NCBI GenBank assembly: GCA_032251455.1
Contig: JAVVEG010000006.1
Coordinates: forward strand, 1-64,000
Direction of reading: 5' to 3'
DNA: 64,000 nucleotides
Origin: JAVVEG01 sp032251455
GTDB taxonomy: Bacteria > Pseudomonadota > Gammaproteobacteria > Pseudomonadales > Pseudohongiellaceae
Part shown: positions 37,038 to 46,591 of the stretch, in pieces
How positions within the stretch are numbered: position 1 is the stretch's first letter
How the letters are laid out: the number at the start of each line of letters is the position of its first letter
Notes under the pieces: generated by a model
Seen by the model: the letters and a program-made list of their open reading frames with translations, nothing else
Database searches by the model: none
What the model was told of the DNA's origin: nothing
Position numbers and translations under genes: made by a program

Positions 37038-37586
37038 TTAATCAGCCTCTTTATCAGGAGTTTTCTCTACAACTTTCTCTGTAGCCTGTTCTGCGGCATT
37101 GCCAGAGATCTTTTCATTTTGACTGTTGCTGGCCTTTTTCTCTGCAGCTTTTTTTCCTGCAGCCTTGACTGATTTTGCTGCAGCTGTTTTACGGGTGGTG
37201 GTTCGTTTTCTGGTCGTAGTACCTGTGCTGCGTTTGCGACGGGCAGGTTCGGTTGGCGATGAATTAACTGGCTCGACGGTATCCGGTCTGGCTGCTGTAG
37301 CCGCGTTATCATCATTGAACGGAAAAGGCGAAAAAGGGAAAGGCTTATGATCGCTGTTATAGGTCAAAAACATCAATATTGCATGAACATAAGAGGCCAA
37401 TGCTGCACCCAAAGCTCTCAGATTCTCATTATCCTTGCCAGTCAGCAGGCTGAACAATGCCTGTGCCAGGGTAATTACCAGCAACACCGTTGCCGCAATA
37501 TACAGCACGACGATAAAACCAAGCATGAAGACTATGCGTTGCCATTGCGGTATCTGCTTAAGATTCTGGACGATATCATCAGACAT
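37038..37586 (-). CDS. DUF4389 membrane protein with histone H1-like tail
   Basis: 182 residues. An N-terminal membrane domain (WQRIVFMLGFIVVLYIAATV and a second hydrophobic segment around 60-75, then LTYNSDHKPFPFSPFPF) is of the DUF4389 type. The last ~75 residues form a Lys/Arg/Ala/Thr-rich low-complexity tail (RKRSTGTTTRKRTTTRKTAA) resembling AlgP or histone H1-like C-termini. The start overlaps the gpsA stop by 8 bp. The tail could bind nucleic acid or another polyanion at the membrane; this is inference. Confidence 0.85.
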   Translation of the reverse strand: MSDDIVQNLKQIPQWQRIVFMLGFIVVLYIAATVLLVITLAQALFSLLTGKDNENLRALGAALASYVHAILMFLTYNSDHKPFPFSPFPFNDDNAATAARPDTVEPVNSSPTEPARRKRSTGTTTRKRTTTRKTAAAKSVKAAGKKAAEKKASNSQNEKISGNAAEQATEKVVEKTPDKEAD

Positions 37587-38628
37587 GGTCTTGCTCCTCG
37601 GAATTCAGACGTTTGCTCTGTTTGGCTTCATACTCGACATCCAGGGCCTGCTCACCCAGCATCAGGGAGGCAATGATGCCACTGATCTGTTTGCCTTTGT
37701 AGACAATATCATAAAGCCCGCTGACCAACGGCATGTAAACGCCCAATTTGTCAGCTTTCTCCTTGACCTGTTTGAGTGTATTGATGCCTTCGGCAACCTG
37801 GCCCAACTCCGCTACCGCATCTTCCAGCGACTGGCCATTGCCAATGGCATAACCGACACGATAATTGCGACTCAGGGGTGAAGAGCAGGTCACGATCAAA
37901 TCGCCCACCCCCGAGAGACCCAGAAAAGTCATCGGATCGGCTCCCAATCTGCGCCCAAACCTCGCCATTTCGGTCAGACTGCGGGTGATGAGCATACTCA
38001 GGGTATTGTGCCCCATGCCTTTGGCCGCAGCCAGACCGGCAATAATGGCATAAATGTTCTTCAGTGAGCCTCCCAATTCCACGCCAAACATGTCGTTGTT
38101 GGTATAAACCCGAAAATACTCGGACTTCAACACAGTCTGCACAGCATCACGGACGGCAGCATGCTTGCTGGCCACTACCGTCCCGGTCAGGTTGCGAGAG
38201 GCTATTTCCCGGGCCAGGTTGGGACCACTCAGCACGCCCACCCTGGCCTGGGGCGCTTCTTCCTGCAAGACCTGACTCATCAACTTGAAGCTCTCTGCCT
38301 CGATGCCTTTGGTCAGACTGATCAACATGGCATCAGCCGGGCAATACTTGTACAGCTCACGAACCACCGAACGGAAATAGGCACTGGGTACCGCGACAAA
38401 AACAATTCGGCTGTCAGCCATCACGCCCATGTCGCTACTGGCACATACTGCGTGATTCAGCTTATAACCGGGGAGATATCTTGAGTTGATGTGAGTCTTG
38501 TTCAGCTCCTTTACCGCGGCTTCATTACGCATCCAGAAATGCACATTGAATCCATTTTCAGCAATGATATTGGCAATGACTGTCCCGAAACTGCCACCTC
38601 CGAGCACGGATACAGATTCCGACAACAT
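37579..38628 (-). CDS. gpsA: glycerol-3-phosphate dehydrogenase [NAD(P)+]
   Basis: Reduces dihydroxyacetone phosphate to sn-glycerol-3-phosphate for phospholipid synthesis. The 349 residues have the Rossmann motif VLGGGSFGTVIA, ISLTKGIE and LSGPNLAREI. The start is ATG at 38628 with a strong AAGGGAG 6 nt upstream; a longer frame upstream overlaps the neighbouring gene and is not family-like. Confidence 0.97.
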   Translation of the reverse strand: MLSESVSVLGGGSFGTVIANIIAENGFNVHFWMRNEAAVKELNKTHINSRYLPGYKLNHAVCASSDMGVMADSRIVFVAVPSAYFRSVVRELYKYCPADAMLISLTKGIEAESFKLMSQVLQEEAPQARVGVLSGPNLAREIASRNLTGTVVASKHAAVRDAVQTVLKSEYFRVYTNNDMFGVELGGSLKNIYAIIAGLAAAKGMGHNTLSMLITRSLTEMARFGRRLGADPMTFLGLSGVGDLIVTCSSPLSRNYRVGYAIGNGQSLEDAVAELGQVAEGINTLKQVKEKADKLGVYMPLVSGLYDIVYKGKQISGIIASLMLGEQALDVEYEAKQSKRLNSEEQDHV

Positions 38629-38656
38629 GATTGACTCCCTTATCGCGTGATTATTC

Positions 38657-39310
38657 TTATGAAGAAGGCGGTGGGTCACCCGCCATCAGCTGTATCCGGT
38701 TGCTCTGAAAAAAAACCAGGGCATCATACATGCCCGCAGCAACCGCCTTGGGGGTTATCGAAGCGCCAACGAACTGGTCATAACCATCATCATACGGGAT
38801 TGCCTGCCAGGCAGGACGGCGCAGATCCCGCATCGTGCTGCCGCTGAAGCTGGCCAGCCAGCGTGAATCAATCACTTCCACATTGCCAAACAGTTTATTG
38901 TCCTGCGCATCGGCAATGACGCGGGCGGCTTCGATATACCCAAAGCTATCGATACCCAGCAACAGGTCGATAGTGCCATTGAAACCGTCATCGATGGTCA
39001 CTGGCAATATCACGGCTTCCACCCGCCCCTGTCGTTTGCCCTGGTAAGCCAGCCGGTCTCGTTGCAAACCCAATAAATGCTGATTGATGAAAAGTGATTC
39101 TTCACCTTGCGACCCTTGCGACGGAGAAAGCAGGAATGTATCCACCAGCAGATCATTCTGGTACGTATCGGGGGAAAGTATCCGAAACAGGTTGGTTCTA
39201 TCGAATTGCTGCCGGGCCAGCAGCCTGCTTTCGGCGGTCACGCGGTCCAGGCTCAAAGACAACAGGATCAGGACACACAAGCCCAGAATAATGGTCGGTA
39301 TTGGCCTCAT
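38657..39310 (-). CDS. orphan RnfG/NqrC-like FMN-binding protein
   Basis: 217-residue protein with an N-terminal signal anchor (about 4-22) and an FMN-binding domain of the RnfG/NqrC type. Near the C-terminus it carries D178-QFVGASIT-186, matching the ApbE flavinylation pattern Dxx(S/T)GAxxT, though the usual Ser before Gly is Val. Thr186 would carry the covalent FMN. No other rnf gene is nearby. It is about 1.6 kb downstream of apbE on the same strand, just after sthA, so it may be a periplasmic flavin electron carrier flavinylated by that ApbE (inference). A GTG at 39340 would add 10 residues. Confidence 0.75.
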   Translation of the reverse strand: MRPIPTIILGLCVLILLSLSLDRVTAESRLLARQQFDRTNLFRILSPDTYQNDLLVDTFLLSPSQGSQGEESLFINQHLLGLQRDRLAYQGKRQGRVEAVILPVTIDDGFNGTIDLLLGIDSFGYIEAARVIADAQDNKLFGNVEVIDSRWLASFSGSTMRDLRRPAWQAIPYDDGYDQFVGASITPKAVAAGMYDALVFFQSNRIQLMAGDPPPSS

Positions 39311-39343
39311 GGCTTTGCCGGCTCGAACATGATTCAACACCTG

Positions 39344-40729
39344 TCAGAAAACCCGGTTCAGCCCGTCAAGGGCAGCAATCCGATAAGCCTCAGCCATGGT
39401 CGGGTAGTTGAAAGTCGTATCAAGAAAGTAGTTCATGGTATTGGCCTTGCCTTCCTGCAGCAGGATGGCTTGACCGATATGAATAATTTCCGAGGCCTGG
39501 TCTCCAAAACAATGAATACCCAGGATCTCCAGCGTATCAAAGTGGAAAATCAGCTTGAGCATACCCACTTGTTCCCCGGTTATCTGTCCTCTGGCCGTAT
39601 TCTTGAAAAACGCCTTGCCTACCTCATAGGGAATTTTCTGCTGGGTCAACTCGCGCTCGGTCAGCCCCAGTGTGCTGATCTCGGGAATGGTATAAATACC
39701 TGAGGCCACGCGATTGATCTCGTGACTGGCCGCTGGATTGACTATGGCATTACAGGCAGAGCGCCCCTGATCATAGGCTGCGCTGGCCAGAGAGGGCCAG
39801 CCAATAACATCACCTGCGGCAAAGATGTTGGTCACTGTGGTTTGATACTGTTCGTTGACCTCAAGCTGACCTCTGTCATTCGGCTGTATGCCCACTTGAT
39901 CCAGGCCCAGTCTTTCTGTATTGCCGGAACGCCCATTGGCCCAAAGGACAATATCACTTTTGATACGTTTGCCGGATTTCAGGTAGGTGACGATATGCGT
40001 ATCAAAATACTCAAGCTTTTCGTACTCTTCATTATGCCGGCTGCGGACCCCTGCATTGCGCAAATGATAGCTGAGCGCATCGGAAATTTCCCAGTCCAGA
40101 AATGACAGCAGGGTGTCAGCCGGATTGATCAGCTCAACCTTGGCACCAAGACCACCAAAAATTGATGCATATTCACAACCAATCACCCCGGCGCCAATAA
40201 CAGTCACCTTGCGTGGAGAAAACCCCAACGTGAGAATCGTGTCACTGTCAAACATGCGGGGATGCTCAAAATCCACATCTGCCGGGCGATAAGGTCGTGA
40301 CCCTGTCGCGATAATGAAATGTTCAGCCTTCAGTACAGGACCTTTATTACCCAGGCGGATGCTGTTGGCATCGATGAATTCAGCTATTCCGGTAAAAATA
40401 TCGACACCGTTTTTTTCATAGTAAGAGTGGCGCAGATAAACCTGTTCATCGATTACCCGGTTGGCGTGGCGAATAATTTCAGGGAAACTGGGTTTGCGCA
40501 GAGTAGCAAATTCCCGCAGCAATGGATCATTTTTGAACTGCATGATCTGTTTGACTGAATGACGCAATGCCTTTGAAGGAATGGTACCCAGATGGGTGCA
40601 GCTGCCACCAACAAACTCCCGATCATTGATGATTGCTGTTTTGCGTCCATGCTTGGCCGCATTCATTGCCGCCGATTCACCGGCAGGTCCGCTGCCAATG
40701 ATGATGATATCGTAGCGATTTTTTGCCAT
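39344..40729 (-). CDS. sthA: soluble pyridine nucleotide transhydrogenase
   Basis: FAD-dependent interconversion of NADPH and NADH. The 461-residue flavoprotein has the FAD loop IIIGSGPAGESAA, NAD-binding VIGAGVIGCEYA and a C-terminal dimerisation domain. In place of the disulfide-reductase CxxxxC pair it has CTHLGT (Cys44, Thr49), the pattern that separates SthA from lipoamide dehydrogenase. The start is ATG at 40729 (MAKNRYD); a longer frame adds 16 unconserved residues. Confidence 0.96.
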   Translation of the reverse strand: MAKNRYDIIIIGSGPAGESAAMNAAKHGRKTAIINDREFVGGSCTHLGTIPSKALRHSVKQIMQFKNDPLLREFATLRKPSFPEIIRHANRVIDEQVYLRHSYYEKNGVDIFTGIAEFIDANSIRLGNKGPVLKAEHFIIATGSRPYRPADVDFEHPRMFDSDTILTLGFSPRKVTVIGAGVIGCEYASIFGGLGAKVELINPADTLLSFLDWEISDALSYHLRNAGVRSRHNEEYEKLEYFDTHIVTYLKSGKRIKSDIVLWANGRSGNTERLGLDQVGIQPNDRGQLEVNEQYQTTVTNIFAAGDVIGWPSLASAAYDQGRSACNAIVNPAASHEINRVASGIYTIPEISTLGLTERELTQQKIPYEVGKAFFKNTARGQITGEQVGMLKLIFHFDTLEILGIHCFGDQASEIIHIGQAILLQEGKANTMNYFLDTTFNYPTMAEAYRIAALDGLNRVF

Positions 40730-40754
40730 GTTTTGCCTGTCCCTGCTCTGCCGA

Positions 40755-40940
40755 CTAGCTTGTCGAGGTCTGTTCACACTTTACCGGATTACCCCCGCAT
40801 AATTCACAGGTGGATCCTCCATCGACATTATTCATACCCCCGCAGCTGCCCTTGATGGGCTGCCTGCCCATTACAACCCCGATTGCCATCCCGGCAACAA
40901 CAACTGCAATGATCAAAAAACTGATCAGTAACGTAAGCAT
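40755..40940 (-). CDS. nqrM: Na+-NQR maturation protein NqrM
   Basis: 61-residue protein with one N-terminal membrane helix and four cysteines (Cys33, Cys45, Cys48, Cys55, in SCGG...CELC...KCE). NqrM is needed for assembly of functional Na+-NQR, probably delivering iron for a cofactor between NqrD and NqrE. The start is ATG at 40940 with AGGGGG about 10 nt upstream. The position after nqrF-apbE is typical. Confidence 0.93.
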   Translation of the reverse strand: MLTLLISFLIIAVVVAGMAIGVVMGRQPIKGSCGGMNNVDGGSTCELCGGNPVKCEQTSTS

Positions 40941-40953
40941 GTGTTCAATCCCC

Positions 40954-41991
40954 CTATTGCAGATAATACGCAAAACGACTGTTCGGATGACTCTCGAAAC
41001 CATCATCGGCTTCATTTCTGACGATGAAATAAGCGGCAACGCTCAGCTCTTCAGCTAGAATCTGGCTTGCTTCCAGGCCCATGATCATGAAAGTGGTAGC
41101 CAGGGCATCGGCTTCGGCCGCCGTATCGGTCAACACATATACTGCCGCCAGATTGTGAGCAATCGGATACCCGGTACGCGGATCTATTTCATGTGAATAA
41201 CGGATACTGTCCTGCGCGAAATAATTACGGTAATCTCCGGAGCCGGCAATCGCGATAGCTTCACCCCGGGAATCAAGCAAGGCATGCACCTGCGGCGCTG
41301 TGTCTTCTGGACGTTCCATGGCAGGTACCCAGTTTGACTGCCCGGGTTTTTGGCCTCTGATACGCAGCTCACCACCAATTTCAACAAAATAATTGACTAT
41401 GCCTTCAGCTTCAAGAAGTTCAGCTGCTTTGTCAACCGCATAACCTTTGGCTATCCCGCTCAGATCAACATAAATATCACGCTGTTTTTTCAGTGCGGGT
41501 GGATCCGTGGAGATTTCCAGATATTCATACCCAACCTGCAGCAACAAGGAGTTGATTTCATTCTCAGAAGGAATGCGCAATTCATTGTTGCTGTGCTCTT
41601 GTGGCCCAAAACCCCAGCGATTGACCAGCGGACCTACAGTGACATCAAATGCTCCCTGGCTTGCTGAGCTGATCTCCAGCGCCAGCCTGACGACTTCAAG
41701 TAGCTCGGGTGAAACCGGGAAATATTCGCCAACATCGCTGTTATTGAAGCGGGATAATTCCGAATCACGAGCATAGGTTGACATCAGCTCGCGATCCAGT
41801 TTCAACAACAAAGCTGATAGGGTTTCAGTCAGATCATCAAGCTTTTCAGGTTCAGCGCTGACCAGCTTGATGCTGAACGTGGTACCCATAGTGGTACCAG
41901 TTATCTCATACAGGGACTCGCCAGGTTCCTGCTGCCAAAGCAGAAGGGCGACAAGCCCCAGCAACAGCAAGGGTACTGCGATTCGTTTCAC
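40954..41991 (-). CDS. apbE: FAD:protein FMN transferase
   Basis: Attaches FMN covalently to Thr residues of NqrB and NqrC (and RnfG/RnfD-type proteins) on the periplasmic side. The 345 residues show ApbE motifs: MGTTFSIK, DRELMSTYARDSELSRFN, VDLSGIAKGYAVD and DPRTGYPIAH. An N-terminal hydrophobic anchor (about 4-19) lacks a lipobox cysteine, unlike lipoprotein ApbE of enterics. The start is GTG at 41991. It lies in the nqr operon 61 bp after nqrF. Confidence 0.95.
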   Translation of the reverse strand: MKRIAVPLLLLGLVALLLWQQEPGESLYEITGTTMGTTFSIKLVSAEPEKLDDLTETLSALLLKLDRELMSTYARDSELSRFNNSDVGEYFPVSPELLEVVRLALEISSASQGAFDVTVGPLVNRWGFGPQEHSNNELRIPSENEINSLLLQVGYEYLEISTDPPALKKQRDIYVDLSGIAKGYAVDKAAELLEAEGIVNYFVEIGGELRIRGQKPGQSNWVPAMERPEDTAPQVHALLDSRGEAIAIAGSGDYRNYFAQDSIRYSHEIDPRTGYPIAHNLAAVYVLTDTAAEADALATTFMIMGLEASQILAEELSVAAYFIVRNEADDGFESHPNSRFAYYLQ

Positions 41992-42052
41992 GTTAATGGT
42001 TTCACTTTAGTCACTCTGGGTAAAAGGAAACAGACCTTACCCATGCCTGAAA

Positions 42053-43279
42053 TCAGGAAAACTCATCCAGCATGATGTTTTCATCTTCCACACCAAGATC
42101 CTTGAGCATCTTGATGACAGCAGCATTCATCATGGGGGGGCCGCACATGTAATACTCACAATCTTCCGGTGCCGGGTGATTTTTCAGATAATTTTCCAAG
42201 ACTACATTATGGATAAACCCGGTCATTCCCGACCAGTTATCTTCGGGTTGCGGATCGGATAATGCCACATGCCAGTCAAAATTACCGTTCTCTGCAGCGA
42301 GCATGTCGTAGTCTTCCACATAAAACATTTCACGCAGGCTCCTGGCGCCATACCAGAAGGATATCTTGCGCTTGCTGTGCAGGCGGCGCAGCTGGTCAAA
42401 GATATGAGAGCGCATGGGTGCCATACCGGCCCCGCCACCAATGAATATCATTTCCGCATCGGTATCCTTGGCAAAGAACTCGCCATAGGGACCAAATACC
42501 TTGATGGTATCGCCCGGTTTCAGATTGAATACATAGGACGACATTATCCCTGGCGGGTAATTGGTTCCTGGTGGGGGTGAGGCAATCCTGATATTGAACT
42601 TGATCAGCCCTTTCTCATCCGGATAGTTGGCCATGGAATAGGCCCTGACCGTGGTTTCCTTGCAAACTGAAGACAGCTTGAACAAACCAAATTTTTCCCA
42701 ATCACCCCGGAATTTTTCATCTATATCGAAATCTTTGTAATGCACTTCATGCGGGGGGACTTCAAGTTGTACATAGCCACCCGCACGAAAGTCGACACTT
42801 TCACCATCAGGTACCTCCAATACCAACTCTTTGATGAAAGTAGCCACATTCCTGTTGGAAATCACCTTGCATTGCCACTGTTTGACACCAAAAAAATCAG
42901 GGTCAACCTCGATCTTCATATCCTGCTTGACAGCAACCTGACAGGATAAACGCCAATGGTTCCTGGCATCTCCCAGAGTGAAATGCCCTTTTTCTGTGGG
43001 CAGCATGGAACCACCACCATCAAGCACCTTGCATTTGCACTGGGCACAGGTGCCACCTCCCCCACAGGCTGAAGAAAGGAAAATGCCGGCATCTGCCAGC
43101 GTATTCAACAATTTTCCACCCGCTGGCACGGTAATCGATTTGTCCGGATCACCATTGATCTCGATATGCACATCACCCGTGCTGACCAACCGTGAGCGCG
43201 CCGCGAGAATAATGACAACCAGCAGCATCACCACCAGGGTAAACATGACGACGCCGCTTGCAATTGCAGTGATAACCAT
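42053..43279 (-). CDS. nqrF: Na+-NQR subunit F (NADH dehydrogenase)
   Basis: Electron entry subunit of the Na+ pump. One N-terminal membrane helix (about 5-27) is followed by a [2Fe-2S] ferredoxin domain (Cys72, Cys78, Cys81, Cys113), then FAD-binding (RAYSMANYP) and NADH-binding (IFIGGGAGMAPMRSH) domains; 408 residues. Confidence 0.98.
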   Translation of the reverse strand: MVITAIASGVVMFTLVVMLLVVIILAARSRLVSTGDVHIEINGDPDKSITVPAGGKLLNTLADAGIFLSSACGGGGTCAQCKCKVLDGGGSMLPTEKGHFTLGDARNHWRLSCQVAVKQDMKIEVDPDFFGVKQWQCKVISNRNVATFIKELVLEVPDGESVDFRAGGYVQLEVPPHEVHYKDFDIDEKFRGDWEKFGLFKLSSVCKETTVRAYSMANYPDEKGLIKFNIRIASPPPGTNYPPGIMSSYVFNLKPGDTIKVFGPYGEFFAKDTDAEMIFIGGGAGMAPMRSHIFDQLRRLHSKRKISFWYGARSLREMFYVEDYDMLAAENGNFDWHVALSDPQPEDNWSGMTGFIHNVVLENYLKNHPAPEDCEYYMCGPPMMNAAVIKMLKDLGVEDENIMLDEFS

Positions 43280-43296
43280 TAGCTATACAACCCGAT

Positions 43297-43905
43297 TTAT
43301 AAAGACAGACCACTGAAAGACATAAAGCCGAGAGACATCAACCCTACCGTGATAAAGGTGATACCCAATCCACGCAACCCTTCGGGCACGTCGCTGTATT
43401 TCAGCTTTTCACGAATACCGGCCAGTGCTGCGATAGCCAAGGCCCAGCCAAAACCGGCACCTGCACCATAAACCACACTTTCAGCAAAATTGTAATTGCG
43501 CTCGACCATGAAGAGTGAGGCGCCAAGAATCGCACAGTTGACCGTAATCAATGGCAGGAAAACCCCAAGCGCGCTGTACAGGGCAGGCACGTATTTATCC
43601 AGAACCATTTCCAGAATCTGGACCATTGCGGCAATCACCCCGATGTAACACAGGTACCCCAAAAAGCTCAGGTCCAGATCTGGCATGCCCATCCAGGCAA
43701 GTGCACCATCGCGCAATAAATACTGATAAATCAGATTGTTTACCGGGACGGTAATCGCCTGGACCACAATCACGGCAATACCCAGGCCGATAGCTGCATC
43801 AACCTTCTTGGAAATGGCCAAAAAGGTACACATGCCCAGGAACATCTGCAAAGCCATGTTCTCGACAAATACCGCCCGTACGAACAAACTCAACATGGCT
43901 TCCAT
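43297..43905 (-). CDS. nqrE: Na+-NQR subunit E
   Basis: 202-residue six-helix membrane subunit. Conserved Cys residues in MFLGMCTFLA and NCAILGASL help hold the Fe centre shared with NqrD. Its ATG overlaps the nqrD stop (ATGA). Confidence 0.98.
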   Translation of the reverse strand: MEAMLSLFVRAVFVENMALQMFLGMCTFLAISKKVDAAIGLGIAVIVVQAITVPVNNLIYQYLLRDGALAWMGMPDLDLSFLGYLCYIGVIAAMVQILEMVLDKYVPALYSALGVFLPLITVNCAILGASLFMVERNYNFAESVVYGAGAGFGWALAIAALAGIREKLKYSDVPEGLRGLGITFITVGLMSLGFMSFSGLSL

Positions 43906-44570
43906 CAGTGCGCCCCCTCGTTGACAGTATGTGCTGCCATCCTGAACTCATTTTGCTCAACCTGTTCAGTGTGACTGCTGCGCAGATACCAGATAAAGAA
44001 ACCAATGATGAAAAACGCACTTGGCGCAAGCAACATCAATCCATTGGCCTGATACCAGCCCCCATTTTCAACTTTCTCCAGCAGCTGCACACCCAGCAGA
44101 CTGCCCGAGCCAAACAATTCACGCACAGAGCCCACCACGATCAAAACCACGCTATAGCCCAGACCGTTGCCAATACCATCAAGGAAACTGGGCAATGGCG
44201 GGTTTTTCATGGCAAAGGCTTCGGCCCGCCCCATGACAATGCAGTTGGTAATGATCAGGCCCACAAAGACACTCAACTGCTTGCTGATTTCGTAGGCAAA
44301 CGCCTGCAGAAACTGATCTACAGCGATGACCAGGGAAGCAATGATGGTCATCTGGATGATGATGCGGATACTGCTTGGCATGTAATGCCGGATCAGGGAG
44401 ATAAACAGATTGGAAAATGCCGTCACCACTGTCAATGCCAGACACATGACCAGCGTCACCCGCAGGCTGGTCGTGACCGCCAGAGCGGAACAGACCCCCA
44501 GAATCTGCAAGGCAATCGGGTTGTTGGCAAAAATGGGTTTGAACAGTATGGTTTTAGCCGTATCTGACAT
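43905..44570 (-). CDS. nqrD: Na+-NQR subunit D
   Basis: 221-residue membrane subunit homologous to NqrE, with conserved Cys in LGVCSALAVT and ITNCIVMGRAEAFA. It completes the NqrD-NqrE membrane pair. Confidence 0.98.
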   Translation of the reverse strand: MSDTAKTILFKPIFANNPIALQILGVCSALAVTTSLRVTLVMCLALTVVTAFSNLFISLIRHYMPSSIRIIIQMTIIASLVIAVDQFLQAFAYEISKQLSVFVGLIITNCIVMGRAEAFAMKNPPLPSFLDGIGNGLGYSVVLIVVGSVRELFGSGSLLGVQLLEKVENGGWYQANGLMLLAPSAFFIIGFFIWYLRSSHTEQVEQNEFRMAAHTVNEGAH

Positions 44571-44581
44571 GTCTCACCTCA

Positions 44582-45370
44582 TCAACTGTTACGGATTGCG
44601 GCCAGCAACGGACCAAAACCGTTTTCGCCAAGCCAGTATTCAAGCAGGTTGTCGACGCCTCGGCTGGTCAGTGATGCACCGGACAAGCCATCAATCTGAT
44701 ACGGGCCTGTACCCTGCCCCTTGATGACGCTCAAGGCCACATTACCCTGCTCATCGTAAATTCGTTTATCTTGCCAGAGACTGCGCCAGCGCGGGTTAGT
44801 TACCTCACCACCCAGACCTGGTGTTTCCTGCTGATCATAAAAACCAATACCGATTACCGTATTGGCATCCCCCTGCAAGGCGAGGAAAGCATGCATGGTG
44901 CCCCATAACCCATAACCACTTATCGGCAACACGATCGTTTCAACCTCACCAGCTTCATCTTCGATGACATACACCGTGGCATAATTCACCCGACGCTGAA
45001 TCGAGGCGATATCCTCGCTGTTGCTCAGTGGCTTTGACAGTTGCGGATCATTTGCGGCAATGCGCTGGTCATAGGTTTCAGGATCAATGCCCAATTCCGC
45101 CAATTCCGCATCAGACAGGAAGCGACCGGCATCAAGATCGACAATCCTGGGCGTGAACTCGGAAAATAGACGTGGCACTTCTGCATTGGTATTGATCTCT
45201 GGGTCGAATATTCCAGCAGCGATCAATACATTCTTGTTGCGATCCAGCAGTTTGTTCTGAGCCTGCAATGGCTGCAGCATGACCGCTGCACTGGAAATAA
45301 CCACTGAGCAGGCCACACAGAGCAGGAACGCGATCAGCATTGTTCCCGACACAGAGTCCTTAGCTGACAT
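44582..45370 (-). CDS. nqrC: Na+-NQR subunit C
   Basis: Periplasmic flavin subunit anchored by one helix. The flavinylation motif DGLSGASLTSRG is present, with Thr235 as the covalent FMN site. The start chosen is ATG at 45370, with GGAGG about 10 nt upstream; a TTG three codons earlier is less likely. It overlaps the nqrB end by 11 bp. Confidence 0.97.
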   Translation of the reverse strand: MSAKDSVSGTMLIAFLLCVACSVVISSAAVMLQPLQAQNKLLDRNKNVLIAAGIFDPEINTNAEVPRLFSEFTPRIVDLDAGRFLSDAELAELGIDPETYDQRIAANDPQLSKPLSNSEDIASIQRRVNYATVYVIEDEAGEVETIVLPISGYGLWGTMHAFLALQGDANTVIGIGFYDQQETPGLGGEVTNPRWRSLWQDKRIYDEQGNVALSVIKGQGTGPYQIDGLSGASLTSRGVDNLLEYWLGENGFGPLLAAIRNS

Positions 45371-46577
45371 TTCTGGCAATCCTCCGTTTCACGTTAGCCT
45401 GAACAACATAATAGTCAATCAGGGGGGCAAACAGGTTGGCAAACAAAATCGCCAGCATGGTCCCTTCCGGGTAGGCCGGGTTCAGAACCCGGATCATGAC
45501 CACCATCACTCCGATCAACAGACCGAAAATCCACTTGCCTGTATTCGTCATGGCTGCAGAAACCGGGTCAGTTGCCATGAATACCATGCCAAAGGCAAAC
45601 CCTCCCAGCACCAGATGCCAGTACCAGGGCGTGGCAAAGTGTGGATTGGTATCCGAGCCAATCAGATTCAACAAGCTTGAAAAGGCCAGCATCCCCAGGA
45701 ATACACCTGTCATGATCCGCCATGAAGCAATGCGGGTGATCAACAGCACCGCTGCTCCGATCAGTATGGCCAACGTGGAGGTTTCTCCAATTGAGCCCTG
45801 CATATTGCCCATGAAGGCGCCCAGCCATGTCAATTGTTCGCCATTGGCAGCAAGCACGGCTGGAAGGCCGGCCTCGGCTATCTGGCTAAGGGCTGTTGCA
45901 CCACTGAAACCATCCACTGCCGTCCAGACAGCGTCACCGGACATATTGGGAGCATAGGCAAAAAAGAGAAACGCCCGTCCGGTAAGTGCCGGATTGAGAA
46001 AGTTCTTGCCGGTTCCACCGAAAACCTCCTTGCCCACTATCACACCGAAACTTATCCCAAGCGCTGCCTGCCACAAGGGTAGATCCGGGGGCACGATCAA
46101 TGAAAACAGTATCGAAGTGACAAAGAACCCTTCATTGATCTCATGCTTGCGCTTGATGGCAAAAAGCACTTCCCAGAAACCGCCAACAATGAACACAGTG
46201 GCATAAATGGGGATGTAGTACATGGCGCCATGCAGGAAGTTGGCCCAGGTGCTGGCCGGATCATAACCGGCAAGCAGACTGATCAACGCCCCGCGCCAGC
46301 CAGGAGCACTTTCCATGCCCATATTGAGCATGGCCATATTGGCCTGATAACCAACATTATGCATGCCAAAGAACATGGCCGGAAAAGCCGCAAACCAGAC
46401 AGTGATCATGATTCTCTTCAGGTCCACCCCATCACGGACATGAGCCCCGGAGACAGTCACCCGGCTGGGACTGTAGAAAATCGTATCCACTGCCTCATAT
46501 AAAGGATAGAGGGATTGATACCTCCCGCCTTTTTCAAAATGAGGAGCGATGTCATCCAGTATTTTACGTAAACCCAT
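45360..46577 (-). CDS. nqrB: Na+-NQR subunit B
   Basis: 405-residue membrane subunit that carries covalent FMN and riboflavin and forms the main Na+ path. The FMN site is in DGFSGATALS (Thr228). Multiple membrane helices and GKEVFGGTGKNFLNPALTGRAF-type NqrB/RnfD segments are present. Confidence 0.98.
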   Translation of the reverse strand: MGLRKILDDIAPHFEKGGRYQSLYPLYEAVDTIFYSPSRVTVSGAHVRDGVDLKRIMITVWFAAFPAMFFGMHNVGYQANMAMLNMGMESAPGWRGALISLLAGYDPASTWANFLHGAMYYIPIYATVFIVGGFWEVLFAIKRKHEINEGFFVTSILFSLIVPPDLPLWQAALGISFGVIVGKEVFGGTGKNFLNPALTGRAFLFFAYAPNMSGDAVWTAVDGFSGATALSQIAEAGLPAVLAANGEQLTWLGAFMGNMQGSIGETSTLAILIGAAVLLITRIASWRIMTGVFLGMLAFSSLLNLIGSDTNPHFATPWYWHLVLGGFAFGMVFMATDPVSAAMTNTGKWIFGLLIGVMVVMIRVLNPAYPEGTMLAILFANLFAPLIDYYVVQANVKRRIARNVS

Positions 46578-46591
46578 AGCTTGTCAGTCCA

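Noticed and set aside
38657..39310. Part of an Rnf/Rsx electron transport operon
   Set aside because: No rnfA, B, C, D or E is adjacent; the nearby respiratory genes are all nqr.
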